Virus record (IMG/VR): IMGVR_UViG_3300006192_000023
Location: 1 to 29,701 of that record
Origin: a virus
DNA: 29,701 nt
Direction: 5' to 3' (one strand)
Below the pieces are notes generated by a model. That model did no database searches. It was not told where the DNA came from and was given only the letters and a program-made list of their open reading frames with translations. The translations under genes and the position numbers were made by a program. Position 1 is the stretch's first letter, and every line of letters starts with the position of its first letter. Shown here in pieces: positions 1 to 9,073 of the stretch.

Positions 1-13
1 ATTAATTACTACA

Positions 14-46
14 CAAATATAATCATTTCGATTAATTAATAATCAT
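14..46 (-). promoter_or_regulatory. Candidate late promoter, left copy
   Basis: On the minus strand this 33-bp stretch begins with ATGATTAT and ends with TATATTTG, which fits the Bacteroidetes -7 consensus TAnnTTTG. It matches the element at 14780-14812 at 29 of 33 positions with no gap. It lies after the head-morphogenesis gene and points off the left edge, so it would serve a gene outside the window, perhaps the capsid block. The promoter role is inferred from the duplication and the consensus; no clear -33 TTTG box is present. Confidence 0.55.
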
Positions 47-71
47 TCGGATTACTAAAATCTTAAAAAAA

Positions 72-944
72 TTATTTTATTCGATTTCTTACTTCTATTG
101 GCACTGACGATGTAGGTACTCCTATTATCTGATGCCCGCAGTTCCACCCACCAGCATAGGACAAGAAATTGCTTTCATTGGTATCTGACTTCATACCATT
201 AGGTAGCCCTGTAGCCTCAGATGTCTTACATTCATGACCATCTATATTGCCTAATAGAATAGTTGCAATCTCACTTTTATGAAAATATCTCTTTTTCACC
301 ATATGCACGCAAAACTCACGGCTAGTTTCCTTTAAGCTATTTTTATAGACGAACCATTCATATCCAGCCTCATTGCTCATAATTGCATTGTAGCTTCTTG
401 AAAATGTATTGATTGAATCAGTAGCGATTGTTTCAGCGTATTTCGAGACTAATCCTTTTCCATCCGTTGGCTTTAATGCACTTCTTAGGTAATCTGCCAT
501 GTCATTATAACTCCCGCCAGATGTAACATTATTGATTAGCATTTTTCTGATTGGCTGAATTACGTTGGCAGACATACCGCTTTCTGTGAGACCATCGATA
601 ACCATTTCAATACTTAATTTTTCAAGCCTTTTAGCATAAGGAGTAGAATTTAAACTAAAATACAACTCTTGAGCCTGTACTACATTATGAAATTCAGACA
701 CAAAATCAGATACATCTTTTAGATACTGCTTTGAAAAAATAACTTTTTCAAGTTTCTTGTTAATATTAGATACTATTCTGAGATTATCAATAGTTTGCTT
801 TACGTTTCCTATATCATCGGTTTTCAATTCTTTAATAAGAATCATCATACTCTCTAATATTTTCTTCTCAATAACAGGAATATTACTCCTGAAATCATTC
901 AGAGCATTATTGATGACTTTATCAATATTATCTATCTTCTCCAT
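72..944 (-). CDS. Phage head morphogenesis / minor capsid protein (Mu gpF / SPP1 gp7-like)
   Basis: A 290-residue protein probably needed for procapsid assembly at the portal vertex. The first half is helical. The C-terminal third has the signature of this family: TSREFCVHMVKKRYF near residue 210 and GGWNCGHQIIGVP near residue 270, matching the family pattern of an R-x-F-C segment followed by a W-x-C-x-H segment. An in-frame TTG lies two codons upstream at 950; the ATG at 944 is chosen. It overlaps the end of the portal gene by 17 bases, the usual portal-then-head-protein order. The family call is from motifs only. Confidence 0.75.
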   Translation of the reverse strand: MEKIDNIDKVINNALNDFRSNIPVIEKKILESMMILIKELKTDDIGNVKQTIDNLRIVSNINKKLEKVIFSKQYLKDVSDFVSEFHNVVQAQELYFSLNSTPYAKRLEKLSIEMVIDGLTESGMSANVIQPIRKMLINNVTSGGSYNDMADYLRSALKPTDGKGLVSKYAETIATDSINTFSRSYNAIMSNEAGYEWFVYKNSLKETSREFCVHMVKKRYFHKSEIATILLGNIDGHECKTSEATGLPNGMKSDTNESNFLSYAGGWNCGHQIIGVPTSSVPIEVRNRIK

Positions 945-2679
945 AACCAAGACTCTTTCTTATTGATGATTTCGCACTATTAACAGATATTACTTCATCA
1001 GCTAATTGATACAAGGCCTCCATCTGCTTGTCAAAATCAAGTTTAACAAAATCTTGGTCACGATTCATTGCCTTATTGACGAAAGACATAATATTGCAGC
1101 TAACTACATAGTCCCTAGTAGTTACGCCATCATTATTAAGTATTGTCATTTTTTCGTCAATTGTATAGCCATACAAGGGATCAAGATTATATATCATGAT
1201 AATTTTCTCGGCAATAGATTCATCTGCATTGTACTTTTTGCGTGCATATTCTATTTCCATATCTTTAATTAAAGCAGAGTTGACTTTGCTTGTTTTAGCG
1301 GCTTGAATTTCAAGCATCAAATAAGATGAGTCTAGTATATCAAATTTTTCAGGTACATATATTTTCGGCATCATTGATTTCCGATCATCTTTAGAAAGTA
1401 CGTATCTATATCGATACTCTCCGATGAAATAATAGATGTTATCCATTATCCTAACAAGGTCTTCTGCTATTGAATTAACAAAGTTATTAAGTTCATCTTT
1501 ATCGACCTCTTTTGCAGTACCAGACTGATTAAGAGGAGTCTCGGCTAGGAATTCCATATTGATTGAGGCCAAAGCTCTGTATATGTGATTTTCCACTCTT
1601 TCATCTTGTAACTTAGCTATATCGGATGACTTATTGATGTAACCAATAGGAGGAGTAGGCATTGCATTTTCACCTACACTTTGCGCTCTAATTATGTATT
1701 CCCCATATGGAGAAACTGATTTTATGTGACCAGCGCCATTACAGTGCGTACAGCTTTCCCTTGTATTGCTATCTAAACCAGTCCCTTTGCAGTGCGGGCA
1801 TTCTGTGTTGGTATAGATATACTTCTCAGAATGAATATGCTGGACTATTTCTGCCTGTAAATCTGAATATTCACGTGCAGCCTCATCAAGAGATGGCACC
1901 ATTGAATCTATCCGGCTCTCATATAATGTATCATTATTAACTCTTTTATGGAAATTACCTCCAACTCTAAACGCAGGTATTCTACCAATTCCATGATCAT
2001 ATACTAGATCAATATCTAAGTCTCCATTTCTTGAGACTTGCTTGTATCGTATAATATGATCTTCAGTGAGTATATAATATATGTCACCATCGTAATAGGT
2101 CCTATATCCTGATTTAGACGTATATTTTACTTTATCCGCCGATTTTAGTACTAGATACTCATCCTCTACATAATCAATGACTTGTTGACTGCTAAATACT
2201 TCAGCAACAGGCTTCAGATATTCAGAAGTTGACGTTGGCAAATCCTTTATAATTACGGCGACAAAAGAATTAGCATCAAGTAGATATCTCTGTAAAAGCT
2301 CAGAAAAAACCCAATTAGTAATAGATGCAAAACCGGGATAGTTTTTTTCGCAATAATCCTCAAGGCTCTCTCCATCTGCAATTATTGATGGTATATTACT
2401 CTGATATTGAATACTCCAATCTTGGCTTCTCCTTATCTTTTGCAGAGATGTAATAACCTTTGATATTGGATTTTTCGTAATAGGAACATATATTTGTTTC
2501 CTATACTCCTTAATTTCTTCTGGCTCAGAAGGCCTCCTTTTGTATATAAGATCTTCTGGCACAATTCCGCTTGCATGCGTTGTTAACCTTTTTGCGAGTT
2601 TGACTGTTAGATCGTAATTCAGATGCTTATTGCGAATTACATTTCTAATCCAATCCGGGGTAATTTCAATCTTTGCCAT
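928..2679 (-). CDS. Putative phage portal protein with DnaJ-like zinc module
   Basis: A 583-residue protein, in the size range of portals, the dodecameric ring through which DNA enters the capsid. Support is positional (directly before the head-morphogenesis gene) and compositional: mixed alpha/beta N-terminal half with a long helical C-terminal half, including a helix around residues 350-380 followed by AETPLNQSGTAKEVDKDE, like the flexible Q-S-G-x-A-K segment of other portals. Residues 294-317 hold two CxxCxGxG repeats (CPHCKGTG and CTHCNGAG; Cys 294, 297, 310, 313), the zinc-binding pattern of DnaJ. That insertion is unusual in a portal; see findings. It is separated by only 12 bases from the 237-aa gene upstream. 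Confidence 0.7.
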   Translation of the reverse strand: MAKIEITPDWIRNVIRNKHLNYDLTVKLAKRLTTHASGIVPEDLIYKRRPSEPEEIKEYRKQIYVPITKNPISKVITSLQKIRRSQDWSIQYQSNIPSIIADGESLEDYCEKNYPGFASITNWVFSELLQRYLLDANSFVAVIIKDLPTSTSEYLKPVAEVFSSQQVIDYVEDEYLVLKSADKVKYTSKSGYRTYYDGDIYYILTEDHIIRYKQVSRNGDLDIDLVYDHGIGRIPAFRVGGNFHKRVNNDTLYESRIDSMVPSLDEAAREYSDLQAEIVQHIHSEKYIYTNTECPHCKGTGLDSNTRESCTHCNGAGHIKSVSPYGEYIIRAQSVGENAMPTPPIGYINKSSDIAKLQDERVENHIYRALASINMEFLAETPLNQSGTAKEVDKDELNNFVNSIAEDLVRIMDNIYYFIGEYRYRYVLSKDDRKSMMPKIYVPEKFDILDSSYLMLEIQAAKTSKVNSALIKDMEIEYARKKYNADESIAEKIIMIYNLDPLYGYTIDEKMTILNNDGVTTRDYVVSCNIMSFVNKAMNRDQDFVKLDFDKQMEALYQLADEVISVNSAKSSIRKSLGYGEDR

Positions 2680-2691
2680 ATCTATAAAACA

Positions 2692-3405
2692 TTAACAGTT
2701 ACTATTTCTTTGTATAAAATTCTCAAGCATAGTGCATTCTGCCATCACTAAATCATCACATGCAGAATCATCTATATTCTCCCAATCTATTGAATAATCT
2801 CCATCTATATCCATCTCAACACCATCTATGAATACATGATCATGTGACAAAGCCAACATAATATTATCATGCACCCACTCAGGCAGAAAGTCAACCTTAA
2901 GTTGATACTTTTTTCTTATATCTCTAAAAAGCACCCTTCTCTTTCCATTTGAGTCTGTATAGATTGATTCCTCTTTATTATAATTTGCTTCATCAAGTAT
3001 TGCCGGTATCCTGACCTGACTGTACTTATCGTCTGAATACTCAATACCAAAAGCAGGCTGCTCACAACTATATTTCAATAGTATGGTATTCTCAATATTA
3101 GAATCATATACAATAATATTAGAGTACTGTGACGATCCATCTTTATCGATGCGAAGCCTAAAACAATCGCCACAAGCCAGAATAGTTGATAAGTCGTAAT
3201 TCCAAGAAAACCATTCATCAGATGGTTGATACCCGTCTAAGTGCAAATTCTCGCCTGAAATTGTTGTTACGAAAATAACAGAACCAACAATTCCCTTAAT
3301 ATAAAACTTAAGATCGCCAATACTTTTTATGACGATAAAAGGTGAACATTCGCACCCTTCGAGTGCATCTGAAAACCTTATAAATCCATTGTCTGCCGTT
3401 GCCAT
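2692..3405 (-). CDS. Putative tail-associated structural protein
   Basis: A 237-residue acidic protein with no signal peptide or membrane segment and a beta-rich look. It lies between the tail-tip protein and the portal, 12 bases from each neighbour, so it is very probably virion-associated. Segments such as LLKYSCEQPAFGIEY and FRDIRKKYQLKVDF recall a conserved Bacteroides phage protein usually found beside tail genes, but I cannot name a domain. Seven cysteines are scattered without a CxxC pair suited to zinc. Function unknown; a tail-tip or receptor-side role is an inference from position. Confidence 0.5.
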   Translation of the reverse strand: MATADNGFIRFSDALEGCECSPFIVIKSIGDLKFYIKGIVGSVIFVTTISGENLHLDGYQPSDEWFSWNYDLSTILACGDCFRLRIDKDGSSQYSNIIVYDSNIENTILLKYSCEQPAFGIEYSDDKYSQVRIPAILDEANYNKEESIYTDSNGKRRVLFRDIRKKYQLKVDFLPEWVHDNIMLALSHDHVFIDGVEMDIDGDYSIDWENIDDSACDDLVMAECTMLENFIQRNSNC

Positions 3406-3416
3406 ACCTATATAAG

Positions 3417-5585
3417 TTAAATTTGTGGGATTACCGTGAATTTTGCGATACCATCTTTGTATTGATATTCAAGCTCTGATAAGTAACAGATTTCCCCATC
3501 AACAACTATTCTACCGTACGGATTGTCTTTTATAGCCTTAAGCTGAAATGGTTCTAGGGGATACTCAAAATAAACTTTTTCTGGTCTCAAAAACCCGACA
3601 CCTTCTATTGATTGGTTCTCCTGAACAATAGTACCAGGATCATATCCATAGTTATACGTTGCTGTAATAACTGGAGGGTTCCCACTCGTTTCAGATATCA
3701 CATTATAAGCTTTTCCCTTTGCATTTGCATTACTAACAGCAGTTGAGAAATACATCATGCTGGCTCCAATAAAAGAAAGTATTCTATCAGACCATCTCAT
3801 AGCATTTCTAGCTGGAGATATGCGAACGTTATATATCGTTTCTGGACTAACAATTGAATTATCTGAATTAGTAAGAGACGTATCAACCATATAAGCATAT
3901 ACAACACCTTCTGGTGTCAATAATGCCTTTGATTTTAGACAGATAATAAATATTTCATCATCATATTTCCAATCGTTCGTATCTTTATCAAGAGACTTTC
4001 TTCTAGTATATTCAAGAGCATAAGGATCAGCTACAAACTTGCTCAATAATTCAAGTTCATTCTCTATAGCCTTTATTCGCGTAGAGTATTCTCTTACCGT
4101 ATGAAAAGCGTCTAATCCATTAGTGTCTTCTATATCAGTATATTTTTTATACCCGATCTTAATACGAGAGAATATATTATCTGTATCTACCTCACGTGTT
4201 TTTCGTGAGGGGCTGTTTATCGTTAAAACAGTATTTGACTTATAAAACCATTTCCAAGGTTCAATCCTGATATAGAGTATGCCATTTTCTACACTAAAAC
4301 CCATACCGATGTTATCAATTGCGTTCAGGCTATCATATAATTCTTTCATTGTCACAGAGAAATATCCATCGCTGCCATCGGTTAACGTTGCGTTTCTAAT
4401 CCTCAAACCATTAGCTAAACATCTCATCGAACCTCCTCCTGTAGAAATAGCAGGGTTAATTTCGCTATCTGGGCGGCCAAACCAATTACTTTTAACCGTT
4501 AGTTTTCCATCAGTAATATACTCTGCAACATGGCTTAAAGTCTCATGTATCATCGATACTTTACACTTGCTATCTTTATAAGTACTAAGAGATGTCATTT
4601 TCAAATAAGCATCAATAATAGTATATGACCCGTTGAATCCTTCGATTGCATATATGAAAAATTCTTCATTTTCTTTAAGAGGCTCTATGTCAATTGATAA
4701 AGTATACTTAGCCCGATCTGCAGTATTGTATATCTTATCAAAAGAATAGTATATAGGTGTGTCAGTTAGCCTATTATATCGACAAGCCGACAATGATCCA
4801 AATTGATCATGAGCATGTATATATGCTTCAATATGTATAGGACCAAGTATTACATCCGATTCAACATAGCGAATCACAGGATTTATATTCTTCATTATAT
4901 TGGTACCAGGAGAATTTCCTATCTGAAATTCATATCCTATGTTATTGGTACCATCATTTACTATAAAATCCCCAAATTCGCTTATACTTGATGTTCCAAA
5001 TGGAGCCGAAAAAGCGATGCTATTATATGTTCCAACAATAGTAACTTCTCCTGTTACATTCTCAGCAGAGGCTTTATTGGTTACTATTATCTTCTTGGCT
5101 GGAAGTGTTATTTCCTTATTAATATTAGAATAGCTGGTAATAGGGCTTCCATCCGCACCTTTCACAGCATTCATCAAAACAGAGTCAGACATCCTATTAT
5201 TGAATGTTGTCATGACACCAACATCACCTGTTTTACACTTCACATACCTATATTGGTCTGTGTTATCAGAATAGGTGGTGAAATCTATCATTCCACGATA
5301 TACTTCGTCCCAATCAATACCATTACACGATTGCTCTACAACAAGTAATATTTCAGCATCTATCCCTATGTTTTGATAGGCAGCTCGAATGACATCAGAA
5401 GCCACACTATCAAACTCAAGATCAGAATCACTAAACTCGGCACTAATACCATGTCTAGCGTTACGTACTAGCTTCGAAGAGAAACCATCAAACCCGACTG
5501 GTTCACTTATCTGTGTAGAGAAGTAAACAGGAGCACCGTTATCATCGGTACCAGTTCTACTCATAAGTTTAAATCGAGACTCCAT
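3417..5585 (-). CDS. Tail tip / baseplate-hub-like structural protein
   Basis: A 722-residue protein directly downstream of the tape measure, whose stop it overlaps by 17 bases. This is the place of Dit/Tal-type distal tail and hub proteins in siphophages. The N-terminus (ISEPVGFDGFSSKLVR) and the long beta-rich body resemble a large tail protein common in Bacteroides phages; residues around 400-470 (MKELYDSLNAIDNIGMGF, ILYIRIEPWKWFY) look like the hub domain that other hub proteins use to bind the tail tube. There is no lysozyme or peptidase motif and no collagen repeat. The assignment is by position and composition, not a recognised catalytic motif. Confidence 0.6.
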   Translation of the reverse strand: MESRFKLMSRTGTDDNGAPVYFSTQISEPVGFDGFSSKLVRNARHGISAEFSDSDLEFDSVASDVIRAAYQNIGIDAEILLVVEQSCNGIDWDEVYRGMIDFTTYSDNTDQYRYVKCKTGDVGVMTTFNNRMSDSVLMNAVKGADGSPITSYSNINKEITLPAKKIIVTNKASAENVTGEVTIVGTYNSIAFSAPFGTSSISEFGDFIVNDGTNNIGYEFQIGNSPGTNIMKNINPVIRYVESDVILGPIHIEAYIHAHDQFGSLSACRYNRLTDTPIYYSFDKIYNTADRAKYTLSIDIEPLKENEEFFIYAIEGFNGSYTIIDAYLKMTSLSTYKDSKCKVSMIHETLSHVAEYITDGKLTVKSNWFGRPDSEINPAISTGGGSMRCLANGLRIRNATLTDGSDGYFSVTMKELYDSLNAIDNIGMGFSVENGILYIRIEPWKWFYKSNTVLTINSPSRKTREVDTDNIFSRIKIGYKKYTDIEDTNGLDAFHTVREYSTRIKAIENELELLSKFVADPYALEYTRRKSLDKDTNDWKYDDEIFIICLKSKALLTPEGVVYAYMVDTSLTNSDNSIVSPETIYNVRISPARNAMRWSDRILSFIGASMMYFSTAVSNANAKGKAYNVISETSGNPPVITATYNYGYDPGTIVQENQSIEGVGFLRPEKVYFEYPLEPFQLKAIKDNPYGRIVVDGEICYLSELEYQYKDGIAKFTVIPQI

Positions 5586-8190
5586 ACTTCCTATTTCTGA
5601 ATTTTGTTATATTTCCATTCCTATTGACAGATACCCCTGTAGAGTCAACGTTTATATGCACATTCCCTCCTTGCTTGGGCAATCGTATATTCTTTTTCAT
5701 TGCTTTTCCTATTTTCTCTGCAAGTAGATCGTAGTCGATATTATTTCCGGAATATTCATTTATAATTTCTTGGCTAACTCTAGGTAGTTCAGGGATATTT
5801 CCGATTGGTATGTCCCAATCTCTAGCTATATTGTTATCTCCTGACGCGATAGCCTTACTTTGCCTATTAGGTATAATACTTGCACCATCCGGGATATACA
5901 TAAGTTCAGGACCTTGTTCTCCAACCCAGCTTAATTCGCCTCTACCGCCCTTTCTACCTTTCCACAGTTTATTGACAGCTGCAAGCTGCATTACGCTTTG
6001 AGCCATTACTAATGGTATTTGAGCTAAAGCCATCCATGCAATGGGCGCAGTGATAGGATTAGCCTGCAAAATGGAATATGTCATCCATATTTTCGCCAAG
6101 GCCTCTGCTGTAGCCATAGCTATAGAAGCCCTTTTACCTTTTTTTTCAGCCTCTTTTCTCTGTTTTTCTAATTCTGTTTTTTTAGCCTCGTATTCTTTTT
6201 CACTAATTAATTTTATATCCGAATTTTCTTTTGCTGTTTCAGCATCTGTAGTGTAATATTTATCAAGGTCCTCAAGTTGTTTATCAATTGATGATGTTGT
6301 TAATTGAGTTGAAAGCTCCACAAATTGCTGAAAAGTACCAATTGCAGAAGACACAAAGTCGTTTAGCAAATCTTCTTTTTTTTCTTTCAGCTCTTTCTCT
6401 ATTTCAGCTCGTTTTTTTGCCGCCTCAGATTCTTTGTCTATTATTTCTTTATTGATGTCATCTACATCAGATGCTAACTGACTATTAATCTTTTTTATTT
6501 TGGCCGCCTTTAACTCTTCACTATCTGTTGAATTTTGCACAGATAAAATATCAATTGCAGACATTACCTCCGCCAATTCTTTTTTTAATGCAATTTGCTT
6601 ATCAGAACCGTCTTCTGCTGAATTTATTTCGGCCTCTAAAAGAGTTTTCTTTATTTCTAGAGATTCAAGGGCTCTTTGCTCTTCATATTTTTTGTTTATA
6701 CGAGAGATTTCATTTTGAGCGTTTTCCTCAATCTGCTTTCTCAATTCCAACTCAGTCTCAGAATTACCTTTAATTTCATCATTTTTTTTCTTTGAATTAG
6801 CTTTGATTGCCTTGATTTCTTTAGCCTGTCCATCCGCCAATGCAGCCAATTGCTCGTCTTGTAGTTTTTGAGCGACCTGCTTCAGTTCTTCAGCTCTTTC
6901 TTGAGCGTCCTGTTTAGCTTTATCGGCAGCTTTCTTGGCTTCATCCTGCTTTTTTTTAGTAGATTCTTGTTCTGCCTTAGCATCATCAATTCTAAATTGT
7001 TGAGCAAGACTTTGTTGTTCTTTTTTAGCAGACAAATATAAATCTCCGGCTTTCTTCACCTGCTCAACTGTCGCATTATCATTAGCCAAAAGCTGGTTAT
7101 AAGCATAAGCAGCCATGGACACTTGCGCATCAATAGCTTCTTTACGTAATTTGCGTATATACTCTATACTCTGTCCGGTAGCTTCTGCCATCTTAATTCC
7201 AAAATCAGCATTATCTGAAATTTGTTTAAGACGCATTTCTGTGTCTTCTAGTTCCACGTTTAGTTTGGATTGTTGCTTTTCAGCCTCACGAGAACTTGAA
7301 GAAAATAGGTATAAGGCACCAATAACACTACCTATAGCAAGCGCTAAAAGAACGTAGGGGTTAGCTTTAGCAGCAGCATTTAGAGCTAACTGAGCAATTG
7401 TAGCCGATTTACTGACTATTATATTCTTACTCTTAGCAGCAGTCTCGAGTTCAGTTGCAACAACACCCGCCTTGATTTGAGCATTCGATACTAATCGCAT
7501 TACATACGATTCTTTTTGAATAGAATTTTGTATCTGCTGGAGCCCTGTCGTAATTGCTATAGCAGACTGCAACTTGACCATCATCTCCTGCACGTCTTCA
7601 CCCTCTGCACCGAACAAAGCCATTGCTCCTTGAGCTACAGAGAATCCTCCAGCCATAAGTTGAGTCCCTTCTAAAATTGTATCAAACGCACCTGTATCGG
7701 AAGCTAGACCTGCGATTTCACGCTGTACGTCACCCTGTATATCAGAGAGTCGACCAGCTTCAGCGATGAGTTTACGATAGGTTTCAGTCTCCTCTTGACC
7801 GGCCATGGCCATTGTCTTTATTTGATTCTCAATTTCTTTTCGAATCTCTCTAAAAGATTTTTGTACCGCAGCAGCAGGTAATTTAGCAGGAAGTTCTTGC
7901 TGAGATTTAGCAAGATCTTCTATACTTTTCCTTGTGTAATCAATTTCTTTTCGGATTTCTTTCTCTTTCTTTTTGAGATCATCACCTGCTTTCTGAGCTA
8001 TAGTAGCCCTCTCTTGAGCACTTTTACCTGCAGCAGCCGCGGCCTGAACTTGTTTACTGTACTCAGCATTAAGATTCCTGAGCTCTGCAAGCAAAGCTCG
8101 TTCTCTGTCTTTATTCTCGTCTAGTTTTCTAGTTATATCATCTAGACCTCCCGTATCCGCGTTGAACGCTATCAGAACCTTTTCTTCCAT
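5569..8190 (-). CDS. Tail tape measure protein
   Basis: An 873-residue protein that sets tail length. It shows the family layout: N-terminal coiled coil (roughly residues 20-140, rich in K, E, A and Q), an Ala/Gly-rich stretch near 180-310 with a hydrophobic segment (YVLLALAIGSVIGALYLF), another long charged coiled coil around 400-640, and hydrophobic helices near 690-740 (IAWMALAQIPLVMAQSVMQL). Near residue 750 it has WVGEQGPELMYIPDGASIIP, the GExGPEL motif typical of tape measure C-termini. At 873 residues it predicts a fairly short siphophage tail. The start follows the frameshifted tail chaperone, whose extension overlaps this gene by about 50 bases. Confidence 0.9.
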   Translation of the reverse strand: MEEKVLIAFNADTGGLDDITRKLDENKDRERALLAELRNLNAEYSKQVQAAAAAGKSAQERATIAQKAGDDLKKKEKEIRKEIDYTRKSIEDLAKSQQELPAKLPAAAVQKSFREIRKEIENQIKTMAMAGQEETETYRKLIAEAGRLSDIQGDVQREIAGLASDTGAFDTILEGTQLMAGGFSVAQGAMALFGAEGEDVQEMMVKLQSAIAITTGLQQIQNSIQKESYVMRLVSNAQIKAGVVATELETAAKSKNIIVSKSATIAQLALNAAAKANPYVLLALAIGSVIGALYLFSSSSREAEKQQSKLNVELEDTEMRLKQISDNADFGIKMAEATGQSIEYIRKLRKEAIDAQVSMAAYAYNQLLANDNATVEQVKKAGDLYLSAKKEQQSLAQQFRIDDAKAEQESTKKKQDEAKKAADKAKQDAQERAEELKQVAQKLQDEQLAALADGQAKEIKAIKANSKKKNDEIKGNSETELELRKQIEENAQNEISRINKKYEEQRALESLEIKKTLLEAEINSAEDGSDKQIALKKELAEVMSAIDILSVQNSTDSEELKAAKIKKINSQLASDVDDINKEIIDKESEAAKKRAEIEKELKEKKEDLLNDFVSSAIGTFQQFVELSTQLTTSSIDKQLEDLDKYYTTDAETAKENSDIKLISEKEYEAKKTELEKQRKEAEKKGKRASIAMATAEALAKIWMTYSILQANPITAPIAWMALAQIPLVMAQSVMQLAAVNKLWKGRKGGRGELSWVGEQGPELMYIPDGASIIPNRQSKAIASGDNNIARDWDIPIGNIPELPRVSQEIINEYSGNNIDYDLLAEKIGKAMKKNIRLPKQGGNVHINVDSTGVSVNRNGNITKFRNRKYGVSI

Positions 8191-8437
8191 GCTTTACAAT
8201 GTTATTCAGTTTTGAGAAGAATTCAAGTATTGTGAGATTGTCATAATCTACACCGTTTTTATGCAATAGCAGTTTCCATTCTTCAAATTCATCTACGTAT
8301 CTATTGAGGTACACACTGACAAATTCTCCAAATGTATCTCGTTGATCTGCTCTATTGCCTGCGAATATGTCTCTAAATCGAAATCGACACTCTTCAAGAA
8401 TGGTATTAATTCTTGTAACGGCTTCTGCAAAAAAAAA
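8138..8437 (-). CDS. Candidate -1 frameshift extension of the tail chaperone (gpT analogue)
   Basis: In the -1 frame a TAA lies two codons before the 9-T run, then the frame stays open for about 98 codons and stops at 8140-8138, inside the tape measure gene. The part after 8340 reads like real protein (TFGEFVSVYLNRYVDEFEEW, then TILEFFSKLNNIVKHGRK), with no frame-0 ORF covering 8191-8292. The slip could be ribosomal on T-TTT-TTT or RNA-polymerase slippage on the T run. The first 30 or so codons are Arg-rich and less convincing, so a shift or separate start further down (GTG near 8310) is an alternative. Confidence 0.55.
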   Translation of the reverse strand, partial: FFFAEAVTRINTILEECRFRFRDIFAGNRADQRDTFGEFVSVYLNRYVDEFEEWKLLLHKNGVDYDNLTILEFFSKLNNIVKHGRKGSDSVQRGYGRSR

Positions 8438-8874
8438 TCTTTAGTCCCTTTATGCTTCTTCCAGTGTTCTATTTTCTTAGCACAATAATCAGGCTCGTAG
8501 ATTGCAGGGTTTTCGTTTTTATCGAAATAAACTACAGATGCTAATTTGTACAGCAAATCTGTATCAAGAGAAAAGTCCAGACGTTGAGACATCTGTTCAT
8601 TAAGAGCATTTATTTTATATATATCAATTTTCTTTTCGTGGAGTAGTGACCTTATAGCATCTACGTGCTTAGTAAGATATTCCCGGCTACACTTCATTCT
8701 TGTCTCTTCATATATAGCTAATGCCATAAGTCCTCGTTCATAAGGAATGTTATATACATCATTAAGCTGGTAATATTTAATACCACCAACTTCAAAAGCA
8801 AAGTCTATTACAAACTTTTGTCCGGGGAATATTTTCTTAGTCCCTTTATTTATAATATTATCTAAAAATCCCAT
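8293..8874 (-). CDS. Tail assembly chaperone (lambda gpG analogue)
   Basis: A 193-residue soluble, mainly helical protein placed just before the tape measure gene, where siphophages encode the chaperone that coats the tape measure. An ATG at 8874 is preferred over an in-frame TTG at 8880. After codon 146 the gene runs through nine consecutive T residues (8437-8429). In frame 0 it ends at 8293. A -1 shift at the T run opens a second frame of about 98 codons that runs into the start of the tape measure, giving a product of about 246 residues. That layout is characteristic of G/GT chaperones. The sequence itself resembles no family I can name. Confidence 0.65.
   Translation of the reverse strand: MGFLDNIINKGTKKIFPGQKFVIDFAFEVGGIKYYQLNDVYNIPYERGLMALAIYEETRMKCSREYLTKHVDAIRSLLHEKKIDIYKINALNEQMSQRLDFSLDTDLLYKLASVVYFDKNENPAIYEPDYCAKKIEHWKKHKGTKDFFLQKPLQELIPFLKSVDFDLETYSQAIEQINEIHLENLSVCTSIDT
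8429..8437 (-). promoter_or_regulatory. Slippery T9 run in tail chaperone gene
   Basis: Nine T residues on the coding strand. In frame 0 they are read GAT TTT TTT TTG, so the heptamer T TTT TTT is in phase for simultaneous P- and A-site slippage by -1. The -1 frame is closed just upstream and open for about 98 codons downstream. Confidence 0.55.
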
Positions 8875-9073
8875 TATCAATCATTATAGAATTAAAATTA
8901 CTAGAATTACCTCTGTGTATTTCTACACCGTTCTGTCTTACAGTAAAAGTATCCCCCTTGATTATTATTATAATACCAGGAAGATCAGCATTATTATAGT
9001 ACTTTGGCTTTCCCTGACATGAGCATCCTACTCTGTAGTTAACCCAACCTCTTTGTTCAAGATCATCATTCAT
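8858..9073 (-). CDS. Small hypothetical protein
   Basis: A 71-residue protein without a family I recognise. The first half has GWVNYRVGCSCQGKPKYYNN, a CxC pair in a compact beta-like segment, then PGIIIIIKGDTFTVRQNG, strongly strand-forming. It starts by ATGA overlap with the gene upstream and its end overlaps the chaperone start. Its place between lysis and tail genes suggests a virion or assembly role, but nothing in the sequence proves it. Confidence 0.6.
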   Translation of the reverse strand: MNDDLEQRGWVNYRVGCSCQGKPKYYNNADLPGIIIIIKGDTFTVRQNGVEIHRGNSSNFNSIMIDNGIFR

